From: Mobilicoccus sp032056465
GTDB taxonomy: Bacteria; Actinomycetota; Actinomycetes; Actinomycetales; Dermatophilaceae
Assembly (NCBI RefSeq): GCF_032056465.1
Contig: NZ_DAMBCL010000013.1
DNA: 64,000 nt
Direction: 5' to 3' (one strand)
The position numbers were made by a program, and so were the translations under genes. This document shows, in pieces, positions 7,617 through 16,782 of this stretch (its first letter is position 1; every line of letters begins with the position of its first letter). The notes under the pieces are model-generated. The model did no database searches and had not been told where the DNA came from. It saw nothing but the letters and a program-made list of their open reading frames with translations.

Positions 7617-10231
7617 GCCTGCGAGCCTGGCACACTCCCCGGTCGATGTGCGGGCAGGTCGACGACCATCGTGAGGCCCCCGCCGGGGGTCTCGTCGGCG
7701 GTGACGGTCGCGTCCATGGTCTCGGCGAGGCCGCGGGCGACGGCGAGGCCGAGGCCCACGCCGTCCCCGGCGGGGGCGTCGCCGCGTCGCTGGAACGGTT
7801 GGAAGATGCGGTCGAGGTCGGCGGTGGGGACCCCGGGGCCGGAGTCGACGACGCGGATCTGCGTGCGGTCTCCGAGGGTCGCGACGTTGACGACGACGTC
7901 GCCCCTCGCGTGCCGCAGCGCGTTCTCGACGAGATTCGCGAGGCAGCGTTCGAGCAGGCCGGGGTCGGCCCACCCGGGGCAGACCCCCTGCGCCCAGACG
8001 TGGACGCGCTCCGGCGCGCTCACGCCGTCGAGGATCGCGCGCACCTCCTCGGTCACGTCGAGAGGGTGACACCGGGGACGGACGACCCCCGTCTGCAGGC
8101 GGGAGGCGTCGAGGAGGTTACCGACGAGGGCGTCCAGCCGGTCGGCGGCCTCCTCGATGGAGGCGAGGAGTTCGGCCTCGTCCTCGGGCGAGAAGGCGAC
8201 GTCGACCGACCGCAGGCTGCTCACCGCGGCCTTGACCGCGGCGATCGGGGTGCGCAGGTCGTGGGAGACCGCCGACAGCAGCGCCGTGCGGGCCCGGTTG
8301 TCGCTCGCGAGGACGGAGGCGGTCGCCGCCTCCGCCTGGAGCCGGCGCCGGGTGAGGACGGCCGCGGCGTGCGAGGCGTAGGCGGACAGGAGGGGCTGGT
8401 CCTCCCCGCGGAGGACGCGGCCGACGAGGACGAGGTCGGTGTCCTCCTCGACCGGTTCGACGACGGCGGACTCCCGCTCGTCGGGATCGAATCCCTCCGT
8501 GGCGGCGAGCACCTCGAGGCGGGGTGACTCCGGGTCGCGCCGGACGATTCCCGCGGCGCGCATGTCGAACAGGTCGAGGCATTCGGTGACGAGGAATCCG
8601 AGCGGATCGGGCGAGGCGAGCATCGCGTGCGACACCTGCGTGAGCGCGGCGGATTCGCGTTCGGCCGCGAGGGCCTGCCGGGTCCGCCGGGCACTCACGT
8701 GGACGACGGAGGACACGGCGGCCGCGACGAGGACGAACACGACGAGCGCGACGACGTTCTGCCCCGCCGCGATCGTGAACGTGTGCAGCGGCGGTGTGAA
8801 GAACCAGTTGAGCGCGAGGGACCCGACGACCGCCGTCACGATCGCCGGCCACAGGCCTCCGACGAGGGCGGTGGCGACCGTGAGCCCGAGGTAGAGCAGG
8901 AAGTCGAGGGGAAGGTCGTGGTGGTCGCGCAGGAGCATGAGCAGTCCGGTGAGCGCGACGACACCGAGGAGTCCGACGGCGTACCCCCACACGCGGCGTC
9001 GGGCGCTGAGGGCCGCCCGCGACCGCGGCCGCGGCCGGCTGTTGCGGGCGAGGTCGTGGGTGACCATGTGGACGTCGATGTCGCCCGATCCGGCGACGAC
9101 GCCCTCCCCCACGCCCGGCGCGAACAGGTGGGCCAGGCGGGGACGGCGAGAGGTGCCGACGACGATCTGACTGGCGTTGACGCTGCGGGCGAAGTCGAGG
9201 ATCGCGGCGGCCACGTCGTCCCCGGAGACGGTGTGGAACGTCCCGCCGAGGTCGGCGGTGAGGGCGCGTTGCGCCGCGACCGTGGCGAAATCGGGCCCCG
9301 TGAGCCCGTCCGCGCTCGTGACGAACACGGCGTGCAGCTCCCCACCCGCGCCGCGGGAGGCGATGCGCGCGGCGCGCCGGAGGACCTGCTCCCCCTCGGG
9401 GCCACCGGTGAGCCCCACGACCACCCGCTCCCGGGTGGGCCAGGAGGCGTGGATGCCCTGATCGGCGCGGTAGCGCTCGAGGGTCTCGTCGACGCGGTCG
9501 GCCAGCCACAGCAGCGCCAGCTCGCGCAGGGCGGCGAGGTTGCCGGGGCGGAAGTAGCTCGCGAGTGCGGCGTCGACCTTCTCCGCCTTGTAGACGTTGC
9601 CGTGGGCCATGCGTCGCCGCAGGGCCTCGGGGGTCATGTCGACGAGCTCGATCTGCTCGGCGCGTCGGACCACCTGGTCCGGAACGGTCTCCCGCTGCGT
9701 CACCCCGGTGATCGCCGCGACGGCGTCGTTGAGCGACTCGAGGTGCTGGATGTTGACCGTGGAGATCACGTCGATCCCCGCGTCGAGGAGCACCTCGATG
9801 TCCTCGTAACGGCGGGCGCGGGCACTGCCGGGGACGTTGGTGTGGGCGAGCTCGTCGACGAGGGCCAGTTGGGGGGCGCGCTCGAGGATGGCGTCGACGT
9901 CCATCTCGGTGAGCTTCGCCCCGCGGTACTCGATCTCCCGTCGCGGGATCACCTCGAGGCCGCGCAGCTCGGCGGCGGTGAAGGCGCGCCCGTGGGTCTC
10001 GACGAACCCGACGACGACGTCGGTGCCGCGTTCGGCCCGGCGGCGGCCCTCGCCGAGCATCTTCACGGTCTTGCCCACACCCGGCGCTGCGCCGAGATAG
10101 ATCCGCAGCGTTCCCCGTCTCATCCCGCGATTGTCCCGTGCCGCTGCGTCGGCACCGGGAGCGCGGGGCGCGACGCCCCGCGCGCCCGGTCCGAAGTCGT
10201 TCTCCGTCATCGACGTCGTCTCTTCGATCAT
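7613..10231 (-). CDS. kdpD: KdpD potassium/turgor sensor histidine kinase
   Basis: Membrane sensor kinase, 872 residues from ATG 10231 (a second start, ATG 10210, is equally possible; neither has a strong SD). Domain order: KdpD N-terminal domain with Walker A GAAPGVGKT (about 47-55); universal-stress-like domain (about 265-385, VVGTSRRPRLAHLF); DUF4118 four-helix membrane block (about 410-510); GAF-like linker; HisKA with phospho-His657 in SHDLRTP; and a C-terminal HATPase with DSGPGVP and GVGLGLAVARGLAE. The full-length architecture shows this is not one of the truncated KdpD forms. It lies 27 bases after kdpC and overlaps kdpE by 4 bases, so kdpFABCDE is probably a single transcription unit. 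Confidence 0.95.
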   Translation of the reverse strand: MIEETTSMTENDFGPGARGVAPRAPGADAAARDNRGMRRGTLRIYLGAAPGVGKTVKMLGEGRRRAERGTDVVVGFVETHGRAFTAAELRGLEVIPRREIEYRGAKLTEMDVDAILERAPQLALVDELAHTNVPGSARARRYEDIEVLLDAGIDVISTVNIQHLESLNDAVAAITGVTQRETVPDQVVRRAEQIELVDMTPEALRRRMAHGNVYKAEKVDAALASYFRPGNLAALRELALLWLADRVDETLERYRADQGIHASWPTRERVVVGLTGGPEGEQVLRRAARIASRGAGGELHAVFVTSADGLTGPDFATVAAQRALTADLGGTFHTVSGDDVAAAILDFARSVNASQIVVGTSRRPRLAHLFAPGVGEGVVAGSGDIDVHMVTHDLARNSRPRPRSRAALSARRRVWGYAVGLLGVVALTGLLMLLRDHHDLPLDFLLYLGLTVATALVGGLWPAIVTAVVGSLALNWFFTPPLHTFTIAAGQNVVALVVFVLVAAAVSSVVHVSARRTRQALAAERESAALTQVSHAMLASPDPLGFLVTECLDLFDMRAAGIVRRDPESPRLEVLAATEGFDPDERESAVVEPVEEDTDLVLVGRVLRGEDQPLLSAYASHAAAVLTRRRLQAEAATASVLASDNRARTALLSAVSHDLRTPIAAVKAAVSSLRSVDVAFSPEDEAELLASIEEAADRLDALVGNLLDASRLQTGVVRPRCHPLDVTEEVRAILDGVSAPERVHVWAQGVCPGWADPGLLERCLANLVENALRHARGDVVVNVATLGDRTQIRVVDSGPGVPTADLDRIFQPFQRRGDAPAGDGVGLGLAVARGLAETMDATVTADETPGGGLTMVVDLPAHRPGSVPGSQA

Positions 10232-10258
10232 CGTGTCCGACTCGTCATCGCCGCAGGA

Positions 10259-10840
10259 TCAGCGGCCGGCGTGCGCGGCGAGGTCGGCGTTGAGCTCGGT
10301 GACGTTCACCCGCGGCTGCCCGAGGAAGCCGAGCGTGCGGCCCTGGGTGTGGCGGGCGACGATCGCGGCGACGTCGGCCTCGGACATCCCCCGGGCCTCC
10401 GCGATGCGCGGGGTCTGCCAGGCGGCGTACTCGGGGCTGATGTGGGGATCGAGGCCGGAGCTGCTGCCCGCGAGGGCGTCGGCCGGGACGGGCCCACGGG
10501 CGTGCGGGTTCTCGGCCATGAGCGCGTCGCGCCGCTCCTGCACGGTCGCGAGGTGCTCCCCCGAGACGGGGCTGAGCTGACTCGACCCGGAGGTGTCGCC
10601 GGCGTAGTCGGAGTCCGAGGGGCGGGGCGCGAACCACTGCGGGCCCTCGGTCTTCTGCCCGAGCAGGGAGGAGCCGACCACCGTGCCGTCGGCCGTGCGG
10701 ATGAGCGACCCGTTCGCCTGCGCGGGGGCCGCCACCTGGGCCACCGCCGTGAAGGCGAACGGCCAGAGCAGGCCGAGCAGCACCGAGAGGACGAGGAACG
10801 CGCGGAGGGCGGCGAGGAACTGGCGGGAAAGGGTGCGCAT
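10259..10840 (-). CDS. kdpC: Potassium-transporting ATPase KdpC subunit
   Basis: KdpC, 193 residues, the single-pass accessory subunit that stabilises KdpA-KdpB. One N-terminal transmembrane helix (about 8-35, LRAFLVLSVLLGLLWPFAF) is followed by the periplasmic-side domain with the family pattern FAPRPSDSDYAG...SSGLDPHISPEYA and the C-terminal IVARHTQGRTLGFLGQPRVNV. The start ATG at 10840 lies one base after the kdpB stop, as expected in a tightly coupled kdp operon. Confidence 0.95.
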   Translation of the reverse strand: MRTLSRQFLAALRAFLVLSVLLGLLWPFAFTAVAQVAAPAQANGSLIRTADGTVVGSSLLGQKTEGPQWFAPRPSDSDYAGDTSGSSQLSPVSGEHLATVQERRDALMAENPHARGPVPADALAGSSSGLDPHISPEYAAWQTPRIAEARGMSEADVAAIVARHTQGRTLGFLGQPRVNVTELNADLAAHAGR

Positions 10841-10841
10841 G

Positions 10842-13094
10842 TCAGGCCAATCCGGGGAGGGTGGACACGAGGAGGTCGATGATCTTGATGCCGAGGAACG
10901 GGGCGACCACGCCGCCGAGTCCGTAGACGAGGATGTTGCGGCGCAGCAGCGCGCTCGCCGACAGCGGCCGGTAGCCGACGCCCCGCAGCGCCAGCGGGAT
11001 GAGCGCGACGATGATGAGCGCGTTGAACACGACCGCCGAGAGCATCGCCGACTCGGGGCTGTGCAGCCGCATGACGTTGAGGGTGCCGAGGCCGGGGAAC
11101 ACGGTGACGAACATCGCCGGGATGATCGCGAAGTACTTGGCGACGTCGTTCGCGATGGAGAAGGTCGTGAGCGCTCCTCGGGTGATGAGCAGCTGCTTGC
11201 CGATCGCGACGATCTCGATGAGCTTGGTCGGGTCGGAGTCGAGGTCGACCATGTTGCCGGCCTCCTTCGCCGCGGAGGTGCCGGTGTTCATCGCGACGCC
11301 GACGTCGGCCTGGGCGAGGGCGGGGGCGTCGTTCGTGCCGTCGCCGGTCATCGCGACGAGGTGGCCTCCGGACTGCTCCTTCTTGATGAGGGCCATCTTG
11401 TCCTCGGGGGTGGCCTCCGCGAGGAAGTCGTCGACCCCCGCCTCGTCGGCGATGGCCTGGGCCGTCAGCCGGTTGTCGCCGGTGATCATCACGGTCTTGA
11501 TACCCATCCGGCGCAGCTCGTCGAAGCGCTCCTTCATCCCGGGCTTGACGACGTCCTTGAGGTGGACGACGCCGACGACGTGCCGGCCGCCGTCGCGCCC
11601 CTGACGGGCGACGACGAGCGGGGTGCCCCCGGAGGCGGCGATGCCGTCGACGAGACGGGTCATGTCCTCGGGGACCTCGCCGTCGGCGGCGCGCACCCAG
11701 GCGCCCACGGCCGACCCCGCGCCCTTGCGCACCCCGCCACCGTCGGCGAGGTCGACGCCCGACATCCGTGTCTGCGCGGAGAACTCGACGAACTCGGCGC
11801 CGGCGGCGACGGCCTCCTCACGGGCGCGAACGATGTCGCCGTCGAGGTCGGCGACGCCGGCGTCCCCCGTGGCACCGGTGTCGCCCGTCTCGAGACCCCG
11901 TCGCATCCGGGCCACGAGCTCGACGATCGACCGCCCCTCGGGGGTCTCGTCGGCGAGGGAGGAGTCGTAGGCGGCGTCGAGCGCCTCCCGCTGCGTGTGA
12001 CCGCTGACCGGGAGGATCTCGGTGGCGCGGCGGTTGCCGAACGTGATCGTGCCGGTCTTGTCGAGGAGAAGGGTGCTCACGTCGCCGGCGGCCTCGACCG
12101 CGCGGCCGGACTTCGCGAGGACGTTGCGTTGCACGAGACGGTCCATGCCGGCGATGCCGATCGCCGAGAGCAGGGCACCGATCGTCGTCGGGATGAGGCA
12201 CACGAGGAGCGCGACGAGGGTGATGACGCCGAGCTGCACCCCGGAGTACGCCGCCATCGGCGCGAGGGCGGCGACCGCGAGCAGGAAGATGATCGTGAGC
12301 GTGACCAGCAGGATCCCCAGGGCGATCTCGTTCGGGGTCTTCTGCCGCGCCGCGCCCTCGACGAGGGCGATCATGCGGTCGATGAAGCTCTCGCCCGGCT
12401 TCGTCGTGATGCGCACGACGATGCGGTCCGAGAGCACGGTCGTCCCGCCGGTCACCGCGCACCGGTCACCGCCGGACTCACGGATGACGGGGGCGGACTC
12501 ACCCGTGATCGCGGATTCGTCGACGGTGGCGACACCCTCGACGACGTCGCCGTCACCGGGGATGACCGCATGCGGTCCGTTGGCCTCGACGACGACGAGG
12601 TCGCCGATGGTGAGCTGCGCGGCGGGGATCTCCTCGCTCGAGCCGTCGGAACGAAGTCGCAACGCGGTGGTGTCCTGCTTCGTCGCCCGCAGGGTGGCGG
12701 CCTGGGCCTTGCCCCGCCCCTCGGCGACGGCCTCGGCGAGGTTGGCGAAGAGCAGCGTCAGCCACAACCAGACCGTCACCGAGACGGAGAACATCGTCGG
12801 GTGGACGATCGTCAGCGCCGTGGTGATCACCGAGCCGATCCACACGACGAACAGCACGGGACTCCGGAACGCGTGCCGGGGGTCGAGCTTGGCGAACGCC
12901 TGCGGCAGGCTCGCGAGGGCGAGACTGGCCAGGGAGGACTGCGTCGCGGCGGGGTGTCGTCGTTCCCCCCGGTGCTTGTCGTGGACGGGAGCCTGTTGCT
13001 CCTCGGGGACGGGATCGGACACGGCGACGGCCGTCGAGGCCCCTGCGGTCGCGTGCGGGGTGGCGTCGGTGGGTGAGTCGGAGGACGTGCTCAC
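10842..13094 (-). CDS. kdpB: Potassium-transporting ATPase KdpB (P-type ATPase)
   Basis: Catalytic P-type ATPase subunit, 750 residues from GTG 13094 (SD CAGGAGA 5-6 bases upstream; longer in-frame starts run into kdpA). Phosphorylation motif DKTGTIT with Asp345; actuator TGES-type loop SAITGESAPVI; hinge GDGTNDAPALAQADVGVAMN; Kdp-specific LDSDPTKLIEIV and LHSPESAMLSAVVFNAL. About 70 residues precede the first membrane helix (Ser/Thr/Ala-rich, then charged), a longer N-terminal extension than in E. coli KdpB (about 680 residues). The start overlaps neither neighbour: 26 bases separate it from the kdpA stop. Confidence 0.95.
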   Translation of the reverse strand: MSTSSDSPTDATPHATAGASTAVAVSDPVPEEQQAPVHDKHRGERRHPAATQSSLASLALASLPQAFAKLDPRHAFRSPVLFVVWIGSVITTALTIVHPTMFSVSVTVWLWLTLLFANLAEAVAEGRGKAQAATLRATKQDTTALRLRSDGSSEEIPAAQLTIGDLVVVEANGPHAVIPGDGDVVEGVATVDESAITGESAPVIRESGGDRCAVTGGTTVLSDRIVVRITTKPGESFIDRMIALVEGAARQKTPNEIALGILLVTLTIIFLLAVAALAPMAAYSGVQLGVITLVALLVCLIPTTIGALLSAIGIAGMDRLVQRNVLAKSGRAVEAAGDVSTLLLDKTGTITFGNRRATEILPVSGHTQREALDAAYDSSLADETPEGRSIVELVARMRRGLETGDTGATGDAGVADLDGDIVRAREEAVAAGAEFVEFSAQTRMSGVDLADGGGVRKGAGSAVGAWVRAADGEVPEDMTRLVDGIAASGGTPLVVARQGRDGGRHVVGVVHLKDVVKPGMKERFDELRRMGIKTVMITGDNRLTAQAIADEAGVDDFLAEATPEDKMALIKKEQSGGHLVAMTGDGTNDAPALAQADVGVAMNTGTSAAKEAGNMVDLDSDPTKLIEIVAIGKQLLITRGALTTFSIANDVAKYFAIIPAMFVTVFPGLGTLNVMRLHSPESAMLSAVVFNALIIVALIPLALRGVGYRPLSASALLRRNILVYGLGGVVAPFLGIKIIDLLVSTLPGLA

Positions 13095-13120
13095 GGAATC
13101 TCCTGACAGCGGGCGGCGGG

Positions 13121-14767
13121 TCACAGCGTGGCCTCCGCGATCGGGCCCAGGGCGAGGGCGGGGAAGAACGTCAGCCCGGCGATGATGACGGCGATGCCGA
13201 CGAGAAGACCGGCGAAGACCGGCGTGTGGGTGGGCATCGTCCCGGCGGTGACGGCGCGGCGGGGCTGCGCGGCGAGCGACCCGGCGAGCGCGAGGGCGAG
13301 CGTGATCGGCAGCAGGCGCCCGACGAACATCGCGAACGCGATCGTGAGGTTGTACCACGGCGTGTCGGCCGCGAGGCCGGCGAAGGCGCTGCCGTTGTTG
13401 TTCGCGCCGGAGGTGTAGGCGTACATGATCTCCGAGAGCCCGTGGGGGCCGGAGTTCGTCAGCGACGCCAGCGCGTTCGGCAGGACGACGGAGATGCCGG
13501 TGCCGGCGAGCACGAGGGCGGGCATGACGAGGATGAACAGCGCGGCGCACGTGATCTCACGGCGGCCGATCTGCTTGCCGAGCAGCTCGGGGGTGCGGCC
13601 CACCATGAGCCCGGCGACGAAGACCGTGATGACGACGATGATGAGCGCGCTGTACAGGCCGGTTCCCACGCCGCCGGGGCTGATCTCGCCCAGCAGCATG
13701 TTGAGCATGTACATGCCGCCGCCGAGCGGGGAGTAGGAGTCGTGCATCGAGTTCACCGCACCGGTGGAGGTCCCCGTCGTCGCGGTGCCGAAGATCACCG
13801 AGGCCGGGATGCCGAAACGCAGCTCCTTGCCCTCGAGTGCGCCCTGGGGGGTGCCGGCGAGCGCGAGTTCGGAGCTGAGGGTGACCAGCCAGGCACCGGT
13901 GAACAGCGTGCCCATGAGGGCGAGCACGGTCCAGCCCTGGCGACGGTCGCCGACGAGCAGACCGTAGGTCCGCGGCAGGGCGAACGGGATGATCAGCACG
14001 AGGAGGATCTCGATGACGTTGGTCGTCGGGTTGGGGTTCTCGAAGGGATGCGCGGAGTTCGCGTTGAAGAACCCGCCGCCGTTGGTGCCGAGGAGCTTGA
14101 TGACCTCCTGGCTCGCGACCGGGCCGCCCTGGAGGATCTGCTGACCTCCGGTGACCGTGGAGATGAGGCGTGGTTCGGCGAGGTTCTGGATGACGCCGCC
14201 GAAGAGCAGGAGCAGGGCACCGACGAAGGCCAACGGCAGGAGAACCCGCAGGCATCCGCGCACGAGGTCGACCCAGAAGTTGCCGATGCGGTCGGTGCCG
14301 TGCCGGGCGATCCCCCGCACGAGCGCGATGGCGACGGCGAGGCCGACGGCGGCGGAGACGAAGTTCTGGACAGTGAGACCGAGCATCTGCACGAGGTGGG
14401 TGGCCCCCGACTCCCCGCCGTAGCTCTGCCAGTTCGTGTTGGTGACGAACGAGACGGCGGTGTTGAGCGCGCCGTCGACGCTCTGGTGGCGGTCGTTCGC
14501 GAACGGGAGCACGTCCTGGGCGAGGATGAGCACCCACAGTCCGAGGACGCTGACGACCGAGAACGCGACCACGCTCACCGCGTAGACGCTCCATCGCTGC
14601 TCGGAGTCCGGATCGACACCGACGAGGCGGTAGAGGCCGCGTTCCACGCGCAGGTGCTTCGGGGTCGTGAACACGTGCGCGAGGTAGGCGCCGAGCGGGG
14701 CGTGAGTGAGCGCGAGGATGGCGGCGACGAGACCGAACGTCGCGACGGCGGCGGCGACGTCGCTCAT
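13121..14767 (-). CDS. kdpA: Potassium-transporting ATPase KdpA (K+-binding channel subunit)
   Basis: KdpA, 548 residues, the SKT-superfamily membrane subunit that selects and passes K+. About ten hydrophobic segments; characteristic Kdp motifs include GTNGGGFFNANSAHPFENP, TNWQSYGGES, GIPASVIFGTATTGTSTGA and NNNGSAFAGL, which form the selectivity loops. Start ATG 14767 (MSDVAAAV) has GGAG 9 bases upstream, and its A is the last base of the kdpF stop codon; longer in-frame starts would override kdpF. Confidence 0.95.
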   Translation of the reverse strand: MSDVAAAVATFGLVAAILALTHAPLGAYLAHVFTTPKHLRVERGLYRLVGVDPDSEQRWSVYAVSVVAFSVVSVLGLWVLILAQDVLPFANDRHQSVDGALNTAVSFVTNTNWQSYGGESGATHLVQMLGLTVQNFVSAAVGLAVAIALVRGIARHGTDRIGNFWVDLVRGCLRVLLPLAFVGALLLLFGGVIQNLAEPRLISTVTGGQQILQGGPVASQEVIKLLGTNGGGFFNANSAHPFENPNPTTNVIEILLVLIIPFALPRTYGLLVGDRRQGWTVLALMGTLFTGAWLVTLSSELALAGTPQGALEGKELRFGIPASVIFGTATTGTSTGAVNSMHDSYSPLGGGMYMLNMLLGEISPGGVGTGLYSALIIVVITVFVAGLMVGRTPELLGKQIGRREITCAALFILVMPALVLAGTGISVVLPNALASLTNSGPHGLSEIMYAYTSGANNNGSAFAGLAADTPWYNLTIAFAMFVGRLLPITLALALAGSLAAQPRRAVTAGTMPTHTPVFAGLLVGIAVIIAGLTFFPALALGPIAEATL

Positions 14768-14853
14768 CAGAACCGCTCCGGCCGGAGGAGCACGTAGACG
14801 AGATAGACGATGAGGGCGAGCGCGGTGAAGCCCGCGACGAGTTGTTCGATCAC
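14767..14853 (-). CDS. kdpF: KdpF small membrane subunit
   Basis: A 28-residue, single-helix peptide, V/M-IEQLVAGFTALALIVYLVYV then LLRPERF, starting at GTG 14853 and ending in a TGA whose last base is the first base of the kdpA start. Position, length and composition (one hydrophobic helix followed by a short basic Arg-Pro-Glu-Arg tail, as in KdpF 'LLRPERF' ends) match KdpF, the lipid-like stabiliser of the KdpABC complex. It is short enough to be missed by automated calling. Confidence 0.9.
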   Translation of the reverse strand: MIEQLVAGFTALALIVYLVYVLLRPERF

Positions 14854-14893
14854 GCCGCCAGTCAAGGCCCGATCGGCGGGGCCGCGGACTGCG

Positions 14894-14933
14894 TTGACGG
14901 GCGATTGATGCGTCTTGACGCCTTCTTGACGCC
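14894..14933 (-). promoter_or_regulatory. Tandem TTGAC direct repeats upstream of kdpF (candidate KdpE operator)
   Basis: Read on the + strand, TTGAC(G) occurs at 14894, 14915 and 14926, spaced 21 and 11 bases, that is about two and one helical turns. The last two lie in a perfect 10-base tandem, TCTTGACGCC at 14913-14922 and 14924-14933. An inverse copy (GTCAAGG) sits at 14861-14867. OmpR-family regulators bind head-to-tail repeats with about 10-11 bp spacing, so this array is a plausible KdpE site about 40-80 bases upstream of the kdpF start. The assignment is inferred from spacing and location. Confidence 0.45.
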
Positions 14934-14959
14934 GCCACTCACGGGGGCGTCGTCACTCG

Positions 14960-15442
14960 TCACCCGCGCGACATCGTCTCCGGCATCCGCACGGCGACGA
15001 CGCGGCCCCTGGCGACGGTGACGCCGTCGGCCGTGAGGCTCTCCTCGACGACGACCTTCTTCGCCGTGACCTCGGCGATCGTGCCGCGCACCTCGAGCGG
15101 CACGCCCAGTGGCGTGGGGGCGAGGAAGTCGACGGTGAGGTTGGCGGTCACGTACCGGAGCGGCGGCTCGGTGCCGGGCTCCCAGTCCTGCGCCCGATAC
15201 CCGGCGAGGGCCGCCGAGCCGGTGCCGTGGCAGTCCAGCAGGGAGGCGACGAGTCCGCCGTAGACGTAGCCCGGGATCGCGGTGTGCTCGGGTCGAGGCG
15301 TGAACACCGACACGGTCTCCTGCCCGTCCCACCGGGTCTTGAGCTGCAGTCCGTCCTCGTTGAGCCTGCCGCAGCCGTAGCAGTGCGCGACGTCCTCGGG
15401 ATAGACGTCCTGGACGGCGATGCCCTCGAGGTCTGCGCTCAT
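14960..15442 (-). CDS. PaaI-type hotdog-fold thioesterase
   Basis: 160-residue single hotdog domain of the PaaI/YbaW-like acyl-CoA thioesterase family. Central helix and loop IPGYVYGGLVASLLDCHGTGSAAL (the family HGG.. position is GYVYGG) followed by strands TANLTVDFLAPTPLG and VRGTIAEVTAKKVVVEESLTA. The N-terminal CYGCGRLNEDGLQLK is the cysteine-bearing PaaI lead-in. Start ATG 15442 overlaps the stop of the upstream glycosyltransferase gene by 4 bases (ATGA), so the two are co-translated. Substrate unknown. Confidence 0.85.
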   Translation of the reverse strand: MSADLEGIAVQDVYPEDVAHCYGCGRLNEDGLQLKTRWDGQETVSVFTPRPEHTAIPGYVYGGLVASLLDCHGTGSAALAGYRAQDWEPGTEPPLRYVTANLTVDFLAPTPLGVPLEVRGTIAEVTAKKVVVEESLTADGVTVARGRVVAVRMPETMSRG

Positions 15443-16674
15443 GACGCGAGCCTAGTTCCTCGTCGCCTGACGACGGCCAGCAACGACCGCATCCATCGCG
15501 GCCTCGCCGAGCCCGACCGGCGGAGGAGCACGAGGCGCGCGCGGGCGCGGCGCGAGGGGACGAGCAGGACACTCATCCAGACCCCTTGCGCGGCGCGTTG
15601 CCAGCAGGGCATGTTCGCTCGCGACAACCGGCGGAGGTAGCGGACGAGTCGGGCGACGTCGGGTGCCCGCCGCACGAGGCCCCCGTGGATGAGTCGCCGT
15701 TCGAGGAGGAACACGGGCTCGTCGGGGGCGTAGGGCGGCGCGGGGTGCCCCATGAGGCGGGCCGCGACCTCCCAGTTGCGTTCGAACTCGACGATCTCCC
15801 TCTCGGCCTGGGCCGGGGTCGGAGCGACCTGGGTGTTGCTGAGGCTCACGCCGTGGACGCGGTACCCCGCGAGCGGCTCCTCGATCGTCACGACCTCACC
15901 GAGGTAGGGCATGACCGCGCACCCCGCTCCGTCGAGCGGCAGACGCGGGTCCTCGTGCTCGAGCGAGAGCCCCCGCAGTGTCGCCGTGTCGAAGACGTTG
16001 CCCGAGGTGGGCGGGCATTGGTAGAACCCGACGACGCGGTTGTCCTCCCGCATCGCCGCGACGTCGTAGCCGGCCGCGAAGCTCGGGAACACGGAGTCGT
16101 TGAGCTCGCCCGTCGCGTCGAGGCCCGCGAGCGCGAACTGCACCTTGACGGGCCGCTCGGAGAGTGCCGGCGTCACCGTCTCCACCAGGGTCGGGAACGC
16201 GACGTCATCGGCGTCGAGGACGTGCACGTAGTCGGCCCGCACCCTCGCCAGCCCGGCGAGACTCGCGCCGAGGTGTCCGCGGTTCTCCTGTTCGACGATC
16301 TCCACCTGGTCCGCGTAGCGCCTGATGATCTCGAGCGACCCGTCCTGCGAGCCGTCGTCGACGACGACGACCTGGGCGTAGGGCTGGGTCTGGGAGAGGA
16401 GCGATTCGATCGCGTCGCCGATGAACGCGGCGTAGTCGAAGCAGGGGACGACGGCGGCGATCGAGGGCGCGGCGCGCGGCCCGACACGGTCGACGTCGTC
16501 ACGACGACCGTCGCGACGGACGAGGTCTCGCTGATCGCGGTCTCGAGGGTCGCGGTCGCGAGGGTCGCGGTCGCCGGACTCGCGGTCGGCGGGGAGGGCG
16601 CCGAGGACCGCCCGGGCCGCCGGATGCGGCGGCAGGGTCGGCACTCGGCGAGGAGGCGGGGGCTGGGCGGTCAC
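15439..16674 (-). CDS. Family 2 glycosyltransferase
   Basis: 411-residue GT-A fold transferase. After a Pro/Arg/Asp-rich leader (about 1-65) the domain begins with SIAAVVPCFDYAAFIGDAIES, then VVVVDDGSQDGS (nucleotide-binding DDGS), RGHLGAS and the metal-binding HVLDADDVAF (DxD). No signal peptide; the C-terminus is rich in Arg and may associate with the membrane. The leader contains an in-frame DNA tandem repeat coding for (Asp-Arg-Asp-Pro-Arg) units at 16536-16590. Donor and acceptor sugars are unknown. Coupled to the downstream thioesterase by ATGA overlap. Confidence 0.8.
   Translation of the reverse strand: MTAQPPPPRRVPTLPPHPAARAVLGALPADRESGDRDPRDRDPRDRDQRDLVRRDGRRDDVDRVGPRAAPSIAAVVPCFDYAAFIGDAIESLLSQTQPYAQVVVVDDGSQDGSLEIIRRYADQVEIVEQENRGHLGASLAGLARVRADYVHVLDADDVAFPTLVETVTPALSERPVKVQFALAGLDATGELNDSVFPSFAAGYDVAAMREDNRVVGFYQCPPTSGNVFDTATLRGLSLEHEDPRLPLDGAGCAVMPYLGEVVTIEEPLAGYRVHGVSLSNTQVAPTPAQAEREIVEFERNWEVAARLMGHPAPPYAPDEPVFLLERRLIHGGLVRRAPDVARLVRYLRRLSRANMPCWQRAAQGVWMSVLLVPSRRARARLVLLRRSGSARPRWMRSLLAVVRRRGTRLAS
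16536..16590 (-). repeat. 15-bp tandem repeat inside the glycosyltransferase leader
   Basis: Near-identical 15-base units containing GGGTCGCGGTCGC occur head to tail between about 16545 and 16574, with a diverged copy on each side; they encode Asp-Arg-Asp-Pro-Arg repeats. The period is a multiple of three, so length changes keep the reading frame. Confidence 0.6.
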
Positions 16675-16782
16675 TGGGCTCCGTGGCAGGCGAGGAATGA
16701 GTCACCCTCACCCTACGTCAGAGTTCACTCCAGGCCCCCACCTCTCGACCCGAATCGACGGCCACAGAACAGGATTCGCGAC

